NCBI GenBank assembly: GCA_937894955.1
Contig: CALAXO010000070.1
Span: forward strand, 1-53,432
From: an uncultured Clostridia bacterium
GTDB taxonomy: Bacteria; Bacillota; Clostridia; Christensenellales; CAG-138
Length of the DNA stretch: 53,432 bases
Direction of reading: 5' to 3'
Shown here: positions 14,902 through 23,472 of the stretch, piece after piece
Layout: every line of letters begins with the position of its first letter
Numbering within the stretch: position 1 is the stretch's first letter
The notes under the pieces: generated by a model
The model's input: only the letters and a program-made list of their open reading frames with translations
The model's database searches: none
What the model was told of the DNA's origin: nothing
Made by a program: the position numbers and the translations under genes

Positions 14902-16307
14902 AAACAAAGCTTACCGAATCTGTCAAACAGGCAATTGTCAACAGCGGACTCCGCAGCGGAATGACAATTTCGTTCCATCACCACCTGCGCAACGGCGACT
15001 ATGTTTTGAACATGGTGCTTGAGGCGATTGCGGAACTCGGCATCGGCGATCTGACGGTGAACGCAAGCTCACTCTTTGATGCGCACCGTCCGCTTAAGGA
15101 ACATATCAAAAACGGCGTTGCAACAACGCTTCAAACGGACTACATGTCACGGGAACTCGGAAGATTCATTTCTGCCGGCGGAATGAAAAACCCCGTTCAA
15201 TTCCGCACGCACGGCGGCAGACCCTGCGATATTGAAAACGGAAAAACTCCGATCGATGTTGCATTTATCGCCGCGCCTGCTTCGGATGCAATGGGCAATT
15301 GCACGGGCAAAATCGGCAAATCCGCCTGCGGCTCGCTGGGCTATGCAATTCCGGACGCAAAATGTGCAAAGCATGTTGTTGTTATCACCGACGAACTGCA
15401 TCCCTATCCTCTCATCGAATGGTCGATTCCCGAGACGGATGTTGATCAGGTCGTTGCGGTGGAGTCCATCGGTGACCCGAACGGAATCGTTTCCGGAACA
15501 ACAAAAATCACCCGCGATCCCGTCGGTTTGCTGATGGCAATGACGGCTGTGGACGTTATAAAAGCTTCCGGTTTGCTGAAGGAAGGCTTCTCGTTCCAGA
15601 CGGGCGCGGGCGGAGCATCCCTTGCGGCGGCAAAATATCTTAAGGATGTTATGCTTGCCGAAAAAATACGCGGCAGCTTCGGCCTCGGCGGCATCACGGG
15701 CTATATGGTGGATATGCTCAACGAGGGCTGCTTCGAATCCCTGCTGGATGTTCAGTGCTTCGATTTGAAGGCGGTTGAATCCATAAGGAGCAACCCGCGT
15801 CACCGTGAGATTTCCGCAACACATTATGCTTCCCCCGGTGCAAAAAGCGCGGTGACGGACAGCCTTGATGTTGTGATTCTCGGCGCAACGCAGATAGACA
15901 CGGATTTTAATATCAACGTGCATACGGATTCCAACGGCAGTATAATGGGCGGCTCGGGCGGACACAGCGATACTGCGGCGGGTGCAAAACTTGCAATGAT
16001 AATCGCGCCGCTTTCCCGTGCAAGGCTCCCCATCGTGACGGACAGGGTGAACTGCATATCCACTCCGGGCAGCACGATAGACGTGCTTGTCACTCAAAAG
16101 GGCGTTGCCGTGAACCCGAAAAACACGGAACTGCATGACAGACTGCGTGAGGCAGGCATAAAACTTGTTGACATAAACGAGCTCAAAGCCCTGGCGGAAC
16201 GCACGGGCGGCGTGCCGAAAAAGCCCGCTCTCGGCGACAGAATCGTTGCAAACGTTATCTATCGCGACGGAACGGTTATCGACACGATAAAGCAGGTCGC
16301 GGACTGA
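14898..16307 (+). CDS. citF: Citrate lyase alpha subunit (citrate/citramalate CoA-transferase)
   Basis: The 469-residue protein swaps acetyl-ACP for citryl-ACP at the enzyme's prosthetic group. CitF blocks are present: SFHHHLRNGDYVLNMV, LTVNASSLFDAH, GRFISAGGMKNPVQFRTHGG, DVAFIAAPASDAMGNCTG, ITDELHPYPLIEWSIPE, SFQTGAGGASLAAAKYL, GLGGITGYMVDMLNEG, DVVILGATQIDTDFNINVHT, GGSGGHSDTAAGA and RLPIVTDRVNCISTPGSTIDVLVT. It is about 40 residues shorter at the N-terminus than many CitF proteins. It is coupled to citE by an ATGA overlap. The accessory genes citC, citD, citG and citX are absent from the window, and the next genes encode a class I hydro-lyase. Confidence 0.95.
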   Translation: MKTKLTESVKQAIVNSGLRSGMTISFHHHLRNGDYVLNMVLEAIAELGIGDLTVNASSLFDAHRPLKEHIKNGVATTLQTDYMSRELGRFISAGGMKNPVQFRTHGGRPCDIENGKTPIDVAFIAAPASDAMGNCTGKIGKSACGSLGYAIPDAKCAKHVVVITDELHPYPLIEWSIPETDVDQVVAVESIGDPNGIVSGTTKITRDPVGLLMAMTAVDVIKASGLLKEGFSFQTGAGGASLAAAKYLKDVMLAEKIRGSFGLGGITGYMVDMLNEGCFESLLDVQCFDLKAVESIRSNPRHREISATHYASPGAKSAVTDSLDVVILGATQIDTDFNINVHTDSNGSIMGGSGGHSDTAAGAKLAMIIAPLSRARLPIVTDRVNCISTPGSTIDVLVTQKGVAVNPKNTELHDRLREAGIKLVDINELKALAERTGGVPKKPALGDRIVANVIYRDGTVIDTIKQVAD

Positions 16308-16488
16308 GCGGAATTGCGGTCCGAAAACTGACTGAAAAGCTGCGGGCGAGCGGGGCGGCAAAACAAAACGGCCGCGTTCGCCTGCACAAACAGAATACAT
16401 AAATGCCGGTTCGAATCGTTCGAAATACAAAATGCGGAGATTTAAAACCCGGTGTGTTCAAAAAAATACAGCATAAAGGAGATAAACC

Positions 16489-17328
16489 ATGCGGGAAATT
16501 AACGCGCAGCTCATAACCGATAAGGTTGCGGAGCTTTGCATTGACGCCAATTGCAGCCTCCCCTGCGATATCAGAAAGCGCATTGAGGATGCAAGGGCAA
16601 ACGAACCGTGGGCAACGGCTCGGGGCATACTCGATAAGATTATCGAAAACTATAATATTGCGGATGAAAACCGCGCACCCATCTGCCAGGATACGGGCGT
16701 TGCCTGTGTGTTTTTGAAGATCGGGCAGGATGTCCATATCAACGGCGACCTTACGGAGGCCGTCAACGAGGGTGTTCGCCGCGGCTATCGCGACGGATAT
16801 CTGCGTAAATCCGTTGTTAAAGACCCTCTGCGCAGAGTCAACACGGGCGACAACACGCCCGCAATGCTCTATATCGAGCTTGTTCCGGGCGATAAAATCG
16901 AGCTTACCGTTGCACCGAAAGGCTTCGGCAGCGAGAACATGAGCCGCATTGCAATGCTCAAGCCCTCAGACGGCATTGAAGGCGTGAAGAATTTCATCCT
17001 TAAAACGGCGGAAGAGGCGGGCCCCAATCCGTGTCCCCCGATCGTTATCGGCGTCGGCATCGGCGGAACGTTCGACAAAGCAGCATTGCTTGCGAAAAAA
17101 GCATTGATGCGCAGCACCGACGAACGCAATGCGGATGAGTTTTATGCGGAGCTGGAAAATGAAATGCTTCAAAAGGTCAATGCTCTCGGCATCGGGCCGC
17201 AGGGCTTCGGCGGAAAAACCACTGCGCTTGCGGTCAATATCGAGGCTATGCCCACGCATATTGCAGGCTTGCCCGTTGCAGTGAACATCAATTGTCATGT
17301 TACAAGGCATAAGAGCGCGATAATCTGA
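16489..17328 (+). CDS. Class I [4Fe-4S] hydro-lyase alpha subunit (fumarase/tartrate dehydratase/mesaconase type)
   Basis: The product is 279 residues with AAAGGAG before ATG. The three iron-sulphur ligands are visible: Cys in PICQDTGVACVF (about residue 65), Cys in NPCPPIVIGVGIGG (about 182) and Cys near the C-terminus in NINCHVTRH. GFGSENMS and QGFGGKTTALAV are also family blocks. In two-subunit class I enzymes the alpha chain holds the oxygen-sensitive cluster and the beta chain completes the active site. The substrate could be fumarate/malate, tartrate or mesaconate/citramalate. Its place 181 bp behind citF, with no terminator between, suggests a shared pathway. Confidence 0.93.
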   Translation: MREINAQLITDKVAELCIDANCSLPCDIRKRIEDARANEPWATARGILDKIIENYNIADENRAPICQDTGVACVFLKIGQDVHINGDLTEAVNEGVRRGYRDGYLRKSVVKDPLRRVNTGDNTPAMLYIELVPGDKIELTVAPKGFGSENMSRIAMLKPSDGIEGVKNFILKTAEEAGPNPCPPIVIGVGIGGTFDKAALLAKKALMRSTDERNADEFYAELENEMLQKVNALGIGPQGFGGKTTALAVNIEAMPTHIAGLPVAVNINCHVTRHKSAII

Positions 17329-17347
17329 GGTCGGGAGGAACATAAAA

Positions 17348-17920
17348 ATGGAAAGACATATCACCCTGCCGTTAACGCGTGAGGAAGCGCGTACGATTAA
17401 AAGCGGCGAACAGCTCCTGCTGTCCGGCGTTATATACACCGCGAGGGATGCGGCGCACAAACGGCTTTGCGAACTTGTTGAAAACGGAGAGCCGCTCCCC
17501 TTTGATATTAAAAACGCAACGATTTATTACGTCGGCCCCACTCCCGCAAAGCCCGGACAGGTCATAGGTTCGGCAGGCCCGACAACAAGCTACCGCATGG
17601 ATGCGTATTCGCCGACGCTTATCCGCGAGGGCGAAACGGGCATGATCGGCAAAGGCAAGCGGGATGCGGAGGTCATCGATGCAATGAAAAAATACGGTGC
17701 GGTCTATTTCGCCGCAATCGGAGGCGCAGGCGCGCTGCTTTCAAGCTGCATCAAAAAGGCGGAGATAATTGCATATGAAGATCTCGGCGCAGAGGCTCTC
17801 AGAAGGCTTGAGGTCGAAAACTTCCCCGTGGTTGCGGTTATAGACAGCGAGGGAAACAACCTTTACGAAAAAGGCCGCAGAGAGTATCTTGAGACCGTTG
17901 GTGCAAAAGGAAATGCATAA
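17348..17920 (+). CDS. Class I hydro-lyase beta subunit (fumarase/tartrate dehydratase/mesaconase type)
   Basis: The 190-residue protein is the partner of the preceding gene, 19 bp downstream with GGGAGG before its ATG. Family blocks are LTREEARTIKSGEQLLLSGVIYTARDAAHKR, IYYVGPTPAKPG, IGSAGPTTSYRMD, GMIGKGKR, YFAAIGGAGALLSSCIKKAE, EDLGAEALRRLEVENFPVVAVIDSEGNNLY. This corresponds to the C-terminal domain of single-chain FumA and to TtdB. The KGKR segment and the S-A-G-P-T-T block line the substrate pocket. A terminator follows at 17974. The pair most likely forms a heterotetramer. Confidence 0.94.
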   Translation: MERHITLPLTREEARTIKSGEQLLLSGVIYTARDAAHKRLCELVENGEPLPFDIKNATIYYVGPTPAKPGQVIGSAGPTTSYRMDAYSPTLIREGETGMIGKGKRDAEVIDAMKKYGAVYFAAIGGAGALLSSCIKKAEIIAYEDLGAEALRRLEVENFPVVAVIDSEGNNLYEKGRREYLETVGAKGNA

Positions 17921-17973
17921 TTCGTTCGGCTGCGCCGTATCGGCACAAGAACGATAAAAAACTTTTTTAAAAC

Positions 17974-18029
17974 AGCCGGAACATCATCCGCCCCGAAAAT
18001 GCAGGGCGGCGGGTTTGGTTCCGGCTTTT
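17974..18029 (+). terminator. Rho-independent terminator of the cit/hydro-lyase operon
   Basis: AGCCGGAAC (17974-17982) pairs with GGTTCCGGCT (18017-18026) over a GC-rich apical part and is followed by TTTT. Confidence 0.7.
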
Positions 18030-18039
18030 CCGCATGGTG

Positions 18040-18363
18040 TCATTCAAGCGGACGATCGTCTTTTTGTTCAATCCCCATTCGTCGCTTTGCCGCGACAAGG
18101 TCATCGATAATAACACGGATATGTGACAATTCCTCCGTGCTCAGCCCGTCAACGATTATGGATGTTCGATTGTCCAGTCCGAGCAGAAAATCCGTTGATA
18201 CGGAGAAGAAATCCGCAATTTTCATAAGCATTTCGATCGAGGGCTGGATGTTTCCGTTTTCCCAGTTTGAAATGCTCTGTTTGGATACATTAAGTTTTTC
18301 TCCGAGTTCAACCTGGCTGATGCCGCGAACGCTGCGCAGCAGCCTTATGTTATCACCCAACAT
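18040..18363 (-). CDS. XRE-family transcriptional regulator (Cro/CI-type HTH)
   Basis: The product has 107 residues from ATG 18363, preceded by GGGAG. The helix-turn-helix spans about residues 4-60: NIRLLRSVRGISQVELGEKL, VSKQSISNWENG, PSIEMLMKIADFFSVSTDFLLG. The C-terminal 45 residues (TEELSHIRVIIDDLVAAKRR) form a helix that probably dimerises. It is convergent with the hydro-lyase operon and divergent from the ZIP gene, but there is no direct evidence that it controls either. Confidence 0.9.
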   Translation of the reverse strand: MLGDNIRLLRSVRGISQVELGEKLNVSKQSISNWENGNIQPSIEMLMKIADFFSVSTDFLLGLDNRTSIIVDGLSTEELSHIRVIIDDLVAAKRRMGIEQKDDRPLE

Positions 18364-18848
18364 GGCATGCAGTCTCCCTTCTTTGCTTTTTTGTTGTGCA
18401 ATTGTATTTTGATACGGATTCACGCGCCGTATACGGCAGGGCTGCACACCGACTTCGGATTTTACCGTAAGAAGGTTTACTGTCTCCTGAATACAACCGC
18501 AGCCGATGGTACAATTTTAAGGTCAATATTTCCAATGCATAAATACTATGATATTGTATTAGTGGACAACGGACAACTTCGCTCAAAGTGATGAAAAAAA
18601 GGTACAGATAAAGGCAGTGTCTGCATAATTTCGCCGAACGGAGAAAATTTTGCTCCGGCGGCGTTTCGTTGTCAAATTTGCATTCAAAAACGAATAGATT
18701 TTATATTGAACCGCGTTTGCGGCATTTGGGTTCACGCAGCCGGGGAATTATGTTATAATACGCGGAATTGCTGCGATTTTTTTTAATACATATGCGCACC
18801 GCTTTGCAGCGGGAATGCACTGCATGCCGCCTGGAAGGAAATAAAACA
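18364..18848. other. Divergent intergenic region, XRE regulator / ZIP transporter
   Basis: This 485-bp stretch has no credible gene. A TATAAT at 18753-18758 is a likely -10 for the ZIP gene. The stretch 18634-18665 contains an imperfect stem (CCGAACGGAG...CTCCGGCGG). AT-rich sequence at 18480-18560 may hold the XRE promoter. Confidence 0.5.
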
Positions 18849-19640
18849 ATGAGCAATATGACAAAAGTCATCATAGGCATAGTTCTGCCGTTTCTCGGAA
18901 CAACGCTCGGTTCCGCAACAGTCTTCTTTCTGAAGAAAGAAATGAATTCAAAGCTTCAAAACCTTCTGCGCGGTTTTGCGGCGGGCGTTATGATCGCCGC
19001 TTCGGTATGGTCGCTGCTGATTCCGTCAATAGACATGGCGGAGGCTGCGGGCAAAACTGCGGCATGGCTGCCCGCCGTTGTCGGTTTTCTTATCGGCATC
19101 GGATTCATGCTGCTGTTGGACAGCCTGATTCCGCATCTGCATACGGATTCCGCCCGCCCGGAAGGCCGCCCCTCCGCAATGGGAAAAAAACTTATGCTGA
19201 TGTTCGCCGTAACGCTGCATAACATTCCGGAAGGCATGGCCGTCGGCATTGTCCTTGCGGGTATGCTTAACGGAAACAATGCAATAAGCGCTTCGGGCGC
19301 AATAGCTCTCGCTGTCGGCATTGCAATTCAAAATTTTCCGGAAGGCGCAATAATTTCAGCCCCCCTCGCCGCAAGCGGAACCCCGAAAGGCAAAGCCTTT
19401 GCCTGCGGAACTCTCTCCGGCGCTGCCGAGCCGGTCGGCGCAATACTGACCATCCTCGTAACCTCTCTCGTAACACCCGTGCTGCCCTATATTCTCGCTT
19501 TCGCCGCCGGCGCAATGATCTATGTCGTAGTCGAAGAACTCATCCCCGAGTCCCGGTCCGATGAACACAGCAATGTCGGCACCGTCGGTGCCGCCGTCGG
19601 GTTCGCACTGATGATGCTGCTCGATGTCGCCTTGGGGTGA
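18849..19640 (+). CDS. ZIP-family divalent metal transporter
   Basis: The product has 263 residues from ATG 18849 (GGAAGGAAA upstream); an in-frame start at 18768 has no ribosome site. About eight membrane spans are present. The two metal-transport helices are clear: HNIPEGMAVGIVLAG (about residues 125-139) and IQNFPEGAIISAPL (about 160-173), both with the H/Q-N-x-P-E-G core of the GufA/ZupT branch. A short histidine-containing loop (PHLHTD) lies between spans 3 and 4. It would import Zn2+ or Fe2+/Mn2+. The DtxR-like regulator at 5.6 kb is a possible controller, but no operator is evident. Confidence 0.95.
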   Translation: MSNMTKVIIGIVLPFLGTTLGSATVFFLKKEMNSKLQNLLRGFAAGVMIAASVWSLLIPSIDMAEAAGKTAAWLPAVVGFLIGIGFMLLLDSLIPHLHTDSARPEGRPSAMGKKLMLMFAVTLHNIPEGMAVGIVLAGMLNGNNAISASGAIALAVGIAIQNFPEGAIISAPLAASGTPKGKAFACGTLSGAAEPVGAILTILVTSLVTPVLPYILAFAAGAMIYVVVEELIPESRSDEHSNVGTVGAAVGFALMMLLDVALG

Positions 19641-19779
19641 GGAAAGCAGCTGTTTTGATGCAGAACATATTGAGTAATGCGGCCTTGCGAAAACAAAGAC
19701 GGAATCCGCATTGAACCCTCCGCAGTCCGACAATCGACGGGCTGCGGACATTAATTTAGAAATATATTTTTAACAACAT

Positions 19780-19807
19780 TTGAATTTTCACCTTTTTTTG
19801 TTATAAT
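19780..19807 (+). promoter_or_regulatory. Promoter of the TIR-STAND gene
   Basis: TTGAAT (19780-19785) and TATAAT (19802-19807) have a 16-bp spacer inside an AT-rich stretch, 93 bp before the start codon. Confidence 0.65.
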
Positions 19808-19899
19808 ACAACTGTATTTAAACAGTGCGTGCGCACTTTGTCAACAGTTTGATAATCCACGAATAATTACTTACGGCATAAACGAGAGGAGATTTCAAT

Positions 19900-22764
19900 A
19901 TGAAATGCATAAACTGTGGTTCGGAAGATGTCATTTATCGAAAATTTCATCACATATGGGAATGTCAGGTTTGCGGCGAATCATTTGATTCCGATGAACG
20001 TGAAAAAATGACGGAGGAAATTAATGTTTTCTTCAGCTATGCGCATGACGATGAGAGTTTCGAAAACGGTGCAGTCGTTGTTGACAGGCTGAAACAGCTC
20101 ATTGAGGAAAAATCAGGCGGAAAAATCAAAATCTGGCTGGATACCTATTCCATTCCGAGGAATAAGGATTGGCGCGAACTCATAACAGGCGGCATTGTCG
20201 AAAGCGATCGTTTTGTGGGTTTCATGTCTCGAAAGGCGTTGCGCGACCCCGGTGTTTGCAGAGATGAACTCGGAATTGCCGTCGGCAGCCGCTGCGGGAT
20301 CATAAGCTGCGTTTTGCTTGAAGGCGAACGCACACTGAACCCTCCCGCAGAGTTTACCGAGCGGCAGTGGATCGACCTTTCGGATTGGAAAAAGAAGCGG
20401 GATGAAGGCGAAGCGGAATTCGAACGCTTTCTGAACGATGCTGCGGACGAATTGATTGGCATTTTGAAAGATCCGGAAACGCTGCGCTTCAATCACGAAG
20501 TGAAAAAACTGAAGGAATCCCTCGGAATTTCCGCCGTTGACGAAATGACCCGCATTGACGAATTGCTGAAGTTCAAAATGACGGGGCGCGGTTGGCTTGA
20601 GAGCAAAATCAACACTTGGCTGAACGACAAAAACGGTTCACGCGTTATGACCCTTTATGCCGACCCGGGCGCGGGCAAATCACTTTTTTCGGCACATTTC
20701 CAATTTGCAAACCCGAACGTCATCGCTGCACTTGCCTGCGACAGCCGAAGCGAGGAATACAGCCAAACGGACAAAATCACCGATCGCCTTGCCTACCTTA
20801 TCGCCCTTAGACTGCCGGACTATCGCCGGCAGCTGATGTATATTTTGACAGATAAAAGCACATTGACCAAAACGGGACACGACAGGTTTAACACCCTTAT
20901 CGCAACCCCGCTCAGCAGGGTTATAGACGGTGAACGCTCTGCAAAGCTCATCATCATTGACGGATTGGACGAAGCAAAGAGCGGTGCGCTCGCCGGGTTC
21001 ATCCGCAGCTATCATGACAAGTTGAAACCTTATATCCGCATACTTATCACCGCAAGACCCGAACGCATGCTCAGGCGGCAGCTGGCGCCTTCCGCCGAAT
21101 TCAGCTGCACGGAGCTGAATCTTGACGATTATGCCGAAATGAACGATGCCGATATCCGTCAATACTATGAAGAAAACCTCGAAGACCTGCTGAAGGACCG
21201 TCCCGGCCGCGATATTTTCATGAACCGCCTTGTTGAAGCAAGCAGCGGGATCTTCTACTATGCCTTCACGATCCTGCCGCAGCTGCGCGAGTCGCTCGAA
21301 AACGGGGAGCCGCTCGAAGGCATGACCTTCCCGAAGGGGCTCAACGCCTTGCTGCTCAAAACCTTCCTGCGAAAATTCGGGGAACCGGATGCTTCCGGCA
21401 GTGTCGAAAAATACAATGCGTTCGTGCGCGAGCCGCTTTCAATGGTCGCCGCCTCCCCCTATGCCCTCCCGCTCAAAACGCTGCAAAAGATGCAGGGCTG
21501 GACGAACGCCCGGCTGGAGGATTTTCTGCGCCCGCTGGAGACGATGCTCGACCTCAGCGGCGGCTTCATCCGCCTTTTCCACAAATCCTTCACGGATTGG
21601 CTGAACGACGGCGAGGCTTCCGCTGCGTTCTATGCGCCGCAGGAGGATGGCATACGGAGCCTTGCCGCCGCCTGCTTCAAAGCCTTTGAACAGGGCGCGG
21701 ACGAAATGGATACATATGAGCTTGCAAATGCTTCACGCCTGCTGCGCAGTGCGGGAATGAAGAAGGAATACGAACAGCTCACGGATTCTTCGGAATACAC
21801 CTCCGCACTGAAAAAACTCGCAAAAGCCTGTGCGGACGACCGGCAGCATGAAAGAGCGGCGGAGCTCTGTCTTGAATATGCGCGAATATTTAAGGAGAAA
21901 TGCGAAAAAAGCGGTGATCCGGAGCAGGCGCACGAAGCCGTTTGGGGCAATATTTATGCCTGTGATGCGCTGGGGGACATGCTTGATTATTCTGCGGCGG
22001 AGGTCGCTGCAAATGCAGCGCTGAAAATTGCGGAAGAGTTTGCGGAAAAGTACCCGGATGACCCGCAAATGCAGCGCGGCCTGAGCATTTCGTATAATAA
22101 ACTCGGCGATATTGCGAAAGCCTTGAACGATTATAATGCGGCGGAAGGGTATTATGCAAAGGCGCTTGCAATCAGCAAAAGGCTTGCGGAAAAGTACCCG
22201 GATGACCCGCAAATGCAGCGCGACCTGAGCAATTCGTATAACAGACTCGGCGATATTGCGGAAGCACGGAATGATTATAACGCTGCGGAAGTGTATTATT
22301 CAAAGGATCTTGAAATCAGGGAAAGGCTTGCGGAAAACTTTCCGGGAGTTCCGATGCTGAAGGACGATCTTGCCGTTTCTCTTTTCAAGTGCGGGACATG
22401 CAGCGCGGACGGAAAGCTTTCGCCCGAACAAAAAGCGATGCTGCGCAGCGCTGCCGCGATTTGGGAGGAGCTTTACAAACAAACGGGATATGTATTGTAT
22501 GCGGAAAGAAGAGAGCTTGCTCAAAACCGATTAAATCAATGCAGTGAAGAAGGAGGAGAGAATACGGAACAGAAGAAACCCGGATTTTTTGCACGGCTGC
22601 GTGAGGAAATCAGAGCGTATCGCAAGATGAGAAGGCTGATCAGATTGCTTAAAAGCACAGATAAAGCCGTCAAAGAAATGGAAAAAACGCGGCGTGAGAC
22701 GGAGAGAATCCTTGCAAAATCGGATGAGTTGAAGCCGTGCGGCGAAACGGACGACGAAGAATAA
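19900..22764 (+). CDS. TIR-domain STAND NTPase with zinc ribbon and TPR repeats
   Basis: The product has 954 residues with GAGAGGAG before ATG. Order of parts: a four-cysteine zinc ribbon (C3, C6, C22, C25); a TIR domain at about 40-175 beginning INVFFSYAHDD, with IWLDTYSIP and GVCRDELGIAVGSR, whose Glu occupies the catalytic place of NAD-cleaving TIRs; a STAND/NACHT-like NTPase with Walker A ADPGAGKS (about 253-260), Walker B LIIIDGLDEA (about 349-358) and ITARPE as sensor; a helical region; TPR-type repeats (about 700-810) including a 48-residue unit present twice with near-identical DNA; and a basic coiled-coil end. The architecture matches bacterial NLR-like proteins that in other genomes abort phage infection. 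It has its own promoter and lies just upstream of the tubulin-like cluster on the same strand, separated by a hairpin at 22805. Confidence 0.88.
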   Translation: MKCINCGSEDVIYRKFHHIWECQVCGESFDSDEREKMTEEINVFFSYAHDDESFENGAVVVDRLKQLIEEKSGGKIKIWLDTYSIPRNKDWRELITGGIVESDRFVGFMSRKALRDPGVCRDELGIAVGSRCGIISCVLLEGERTLNPPAEFTERQWIDLSDWKKKRDEGEAEFERFLNDAADELIGILKDPETLRFNHEVKKLKESLGISAVDEMTRIDELLKFKMTGRGWLESKINTWLNDKNGSRVMTLYADPGAGKSLFSAHFQFANPNVIAALACDSRSEEYSQTDKITDRLAYLIALRLPDYRRQLMYILTDKSTLTKTGHDRFNTLIATPLSRVIDGERSAKLIIIDGLDEAKSGALAGFIRSYHDKLKPYIRILITARPERMLRRQLAPSAEFSCTELNLDDYAEMNDADIRQYYEENLEDLLKDRPGRDIFMNRLVEASSGIFYYAFTILPQLRESLENGEPLEGMTFPKGLNALLLKTFLRKFGEPDASGSVEKYNAFVREPLSMVAASPYALPLKTLQKMQGWTNARLEDFLRPLETMLDLSGGFIRLFHKSFTDWLNDGEASAAFYAPQEDGIRSLAAACFKAFEQGADEMDTYELANASRLLRSAGMKKEYEQLTDSSEYTSALKKLAKACADDRQHERAAELCLEYARIFKEKCEKSGDPEQAHEAVWGNIYACDALGDMLDYSAAEVAANAALKIAEEFAEKYPDDPQMQRGLSISYNKLGDIAKALNDYNAAEGYYAKALAISKRLAEKYPDDPQMQRDLSNSYNRLGDIAEARNDYNAAEVYYSKDLEIRERLAENFPGVPMLKDDLAVSLFKCGTCSADGKLSPEQKAMLRSAAAIWEELYKQTGYVLYAERRELAQNRLNQCSEEGGENTEQKKPGFFARLREEIRAYRKMRRLIRLLKSTDKAVKEMEKTRRETERILAKSDELKPCGETDDEE
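22042..22329 (+). repeat. Tandem 144-bp TPR-coding repeat
   Basis: A unit starting GCGGAAAAGTACCCGGATGA at 22042 recurs at 22186 with few changes. It encodes the 48-residue block that begins AEKYPDDPQMQR and continues through the sequence LGDIA. The high DNA identity points to recent duplication. Confidence 0.8.
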
Positions 22765-22804
22765 GCCGAATTTGACCCGCGGGGAACAAGAGCGGGGGAA
22801 GAAA

Positions 22805-22835
22805 CGCTTCCGGAGGGGTGCACTCTCCGGAAGCG
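22805..22835. terminator. Hairpin between the TIR-STAND gene and the tubulin-like cluster
   Basis: CGCTTCCGGAG (22805-22815) pairs perfectly with CTCCGGAAGCG (22825-22835). There is no proper T run (CAATTCAT follows), so termination may be partial. Confidence 0.55.
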
Positions 22836-22857
22836 CAATTCATCAGTCACAAAACAA

Positions 22858-22886
22858 TTGACAAATGTTGGCGAATGCTGTATACT
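22858..22886 (+). promoter_or_regulatory. Consensus sigma-A promoter of the tubulin-like gene cluster
   Basis: A perfect TTGACA (22858-22863), a 17-bp spacer and TATACT (22881-22886). The leader to the first start codon is about 170 nt and has two small stems, TCGGCG/CGCCGA near 22974-22990 and GCAGGG/CCCTGC near 23017-23034, followed by AAAGGAG. Confidence 0.88.
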
Positions 22887-23061
22887 GTGAACGAAGATGC
22901 AGATATACTGTCACATAATCTTCACAAATCAACAAAAAAGTATTGCTGTTTGACCCTTTGGGGATTGCTTTTCGGCGGAACGCGCCGAGGTGAATTCATC
23001 ATTTTAATCCTTTGGAGCAGGGGAATGCCCTGCCGAGATTTTATGCAAAGGAGAACATACC

Positions 23062-23415
23062 ATGCACGATAACACGGGAAACGCACGGAGAGTGTTTAAC
23101 AAGTTTTGCGGCGCACTTGACAAATGCGGCATTTCCTGTCAAAGGGATGACGAAGAATTGAGCGTTTCATGCCGATTCAAGGGCAATGATCTTGTGATTC
23201 CCGCAACAATTGATTTTTTAAAAGACTTTGAGCTTATGGTGATCCACTCGCAATTGCCCTGCATTGTTCCCGTTGAAAGAAGGGTTGAGTTCGCGCCGGC
23301 TGTTGCGGCTGTGAACTCATTGTTTGGAAGTTGAATGGTTAACGAAAAACTGTTTGCTCTTGCCAAGGGCATTGTGAATATTACAGCGTTTGTCAAATTG
23401 CCGGATGAAGAGTAA
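23062..23415 (+). CDS. YbjN-like protein with in-frame UGA after codon 90
   Basis: The first frame (23062-23334) gives 90 residues and ends in NSLFGS-stop. The UGA is followed at once, in the same frame, by ATG and 25 further codons (VNEKLFALAKGIVNITAFVK...) to TAA at 23415. Read through, the 117-residue product resembles a YbjN/sensory-transduction-regulator fold: a strand pair around SVSCRFKGNDL, LMVIHSQLPCIVPVERRVEFAPAVAAVN, then a final helix and strand. A UGG-to-UGA change (Trp to stop) is the simplest explanation; two coupled open frames or read-through are alternatives. It is the first gene after the cluster promoter. YbjN-like proteins are often small adaptors; its partner here is unknown. 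Confidence 0.6.
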
Positions 23416-23472
23416 CAAATAAAACAAGTTGTGCAGCGCCTGGCGCTGCGAAGGAAGACTTTCGGAGGAAGA

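Noticed and set aside
23332..23334. UGA as a selenocysteine codon
   Set aside because: No SECIS-like stem with the needed loop is seen just downstream, and the position does not match a known selenoprotein active site.
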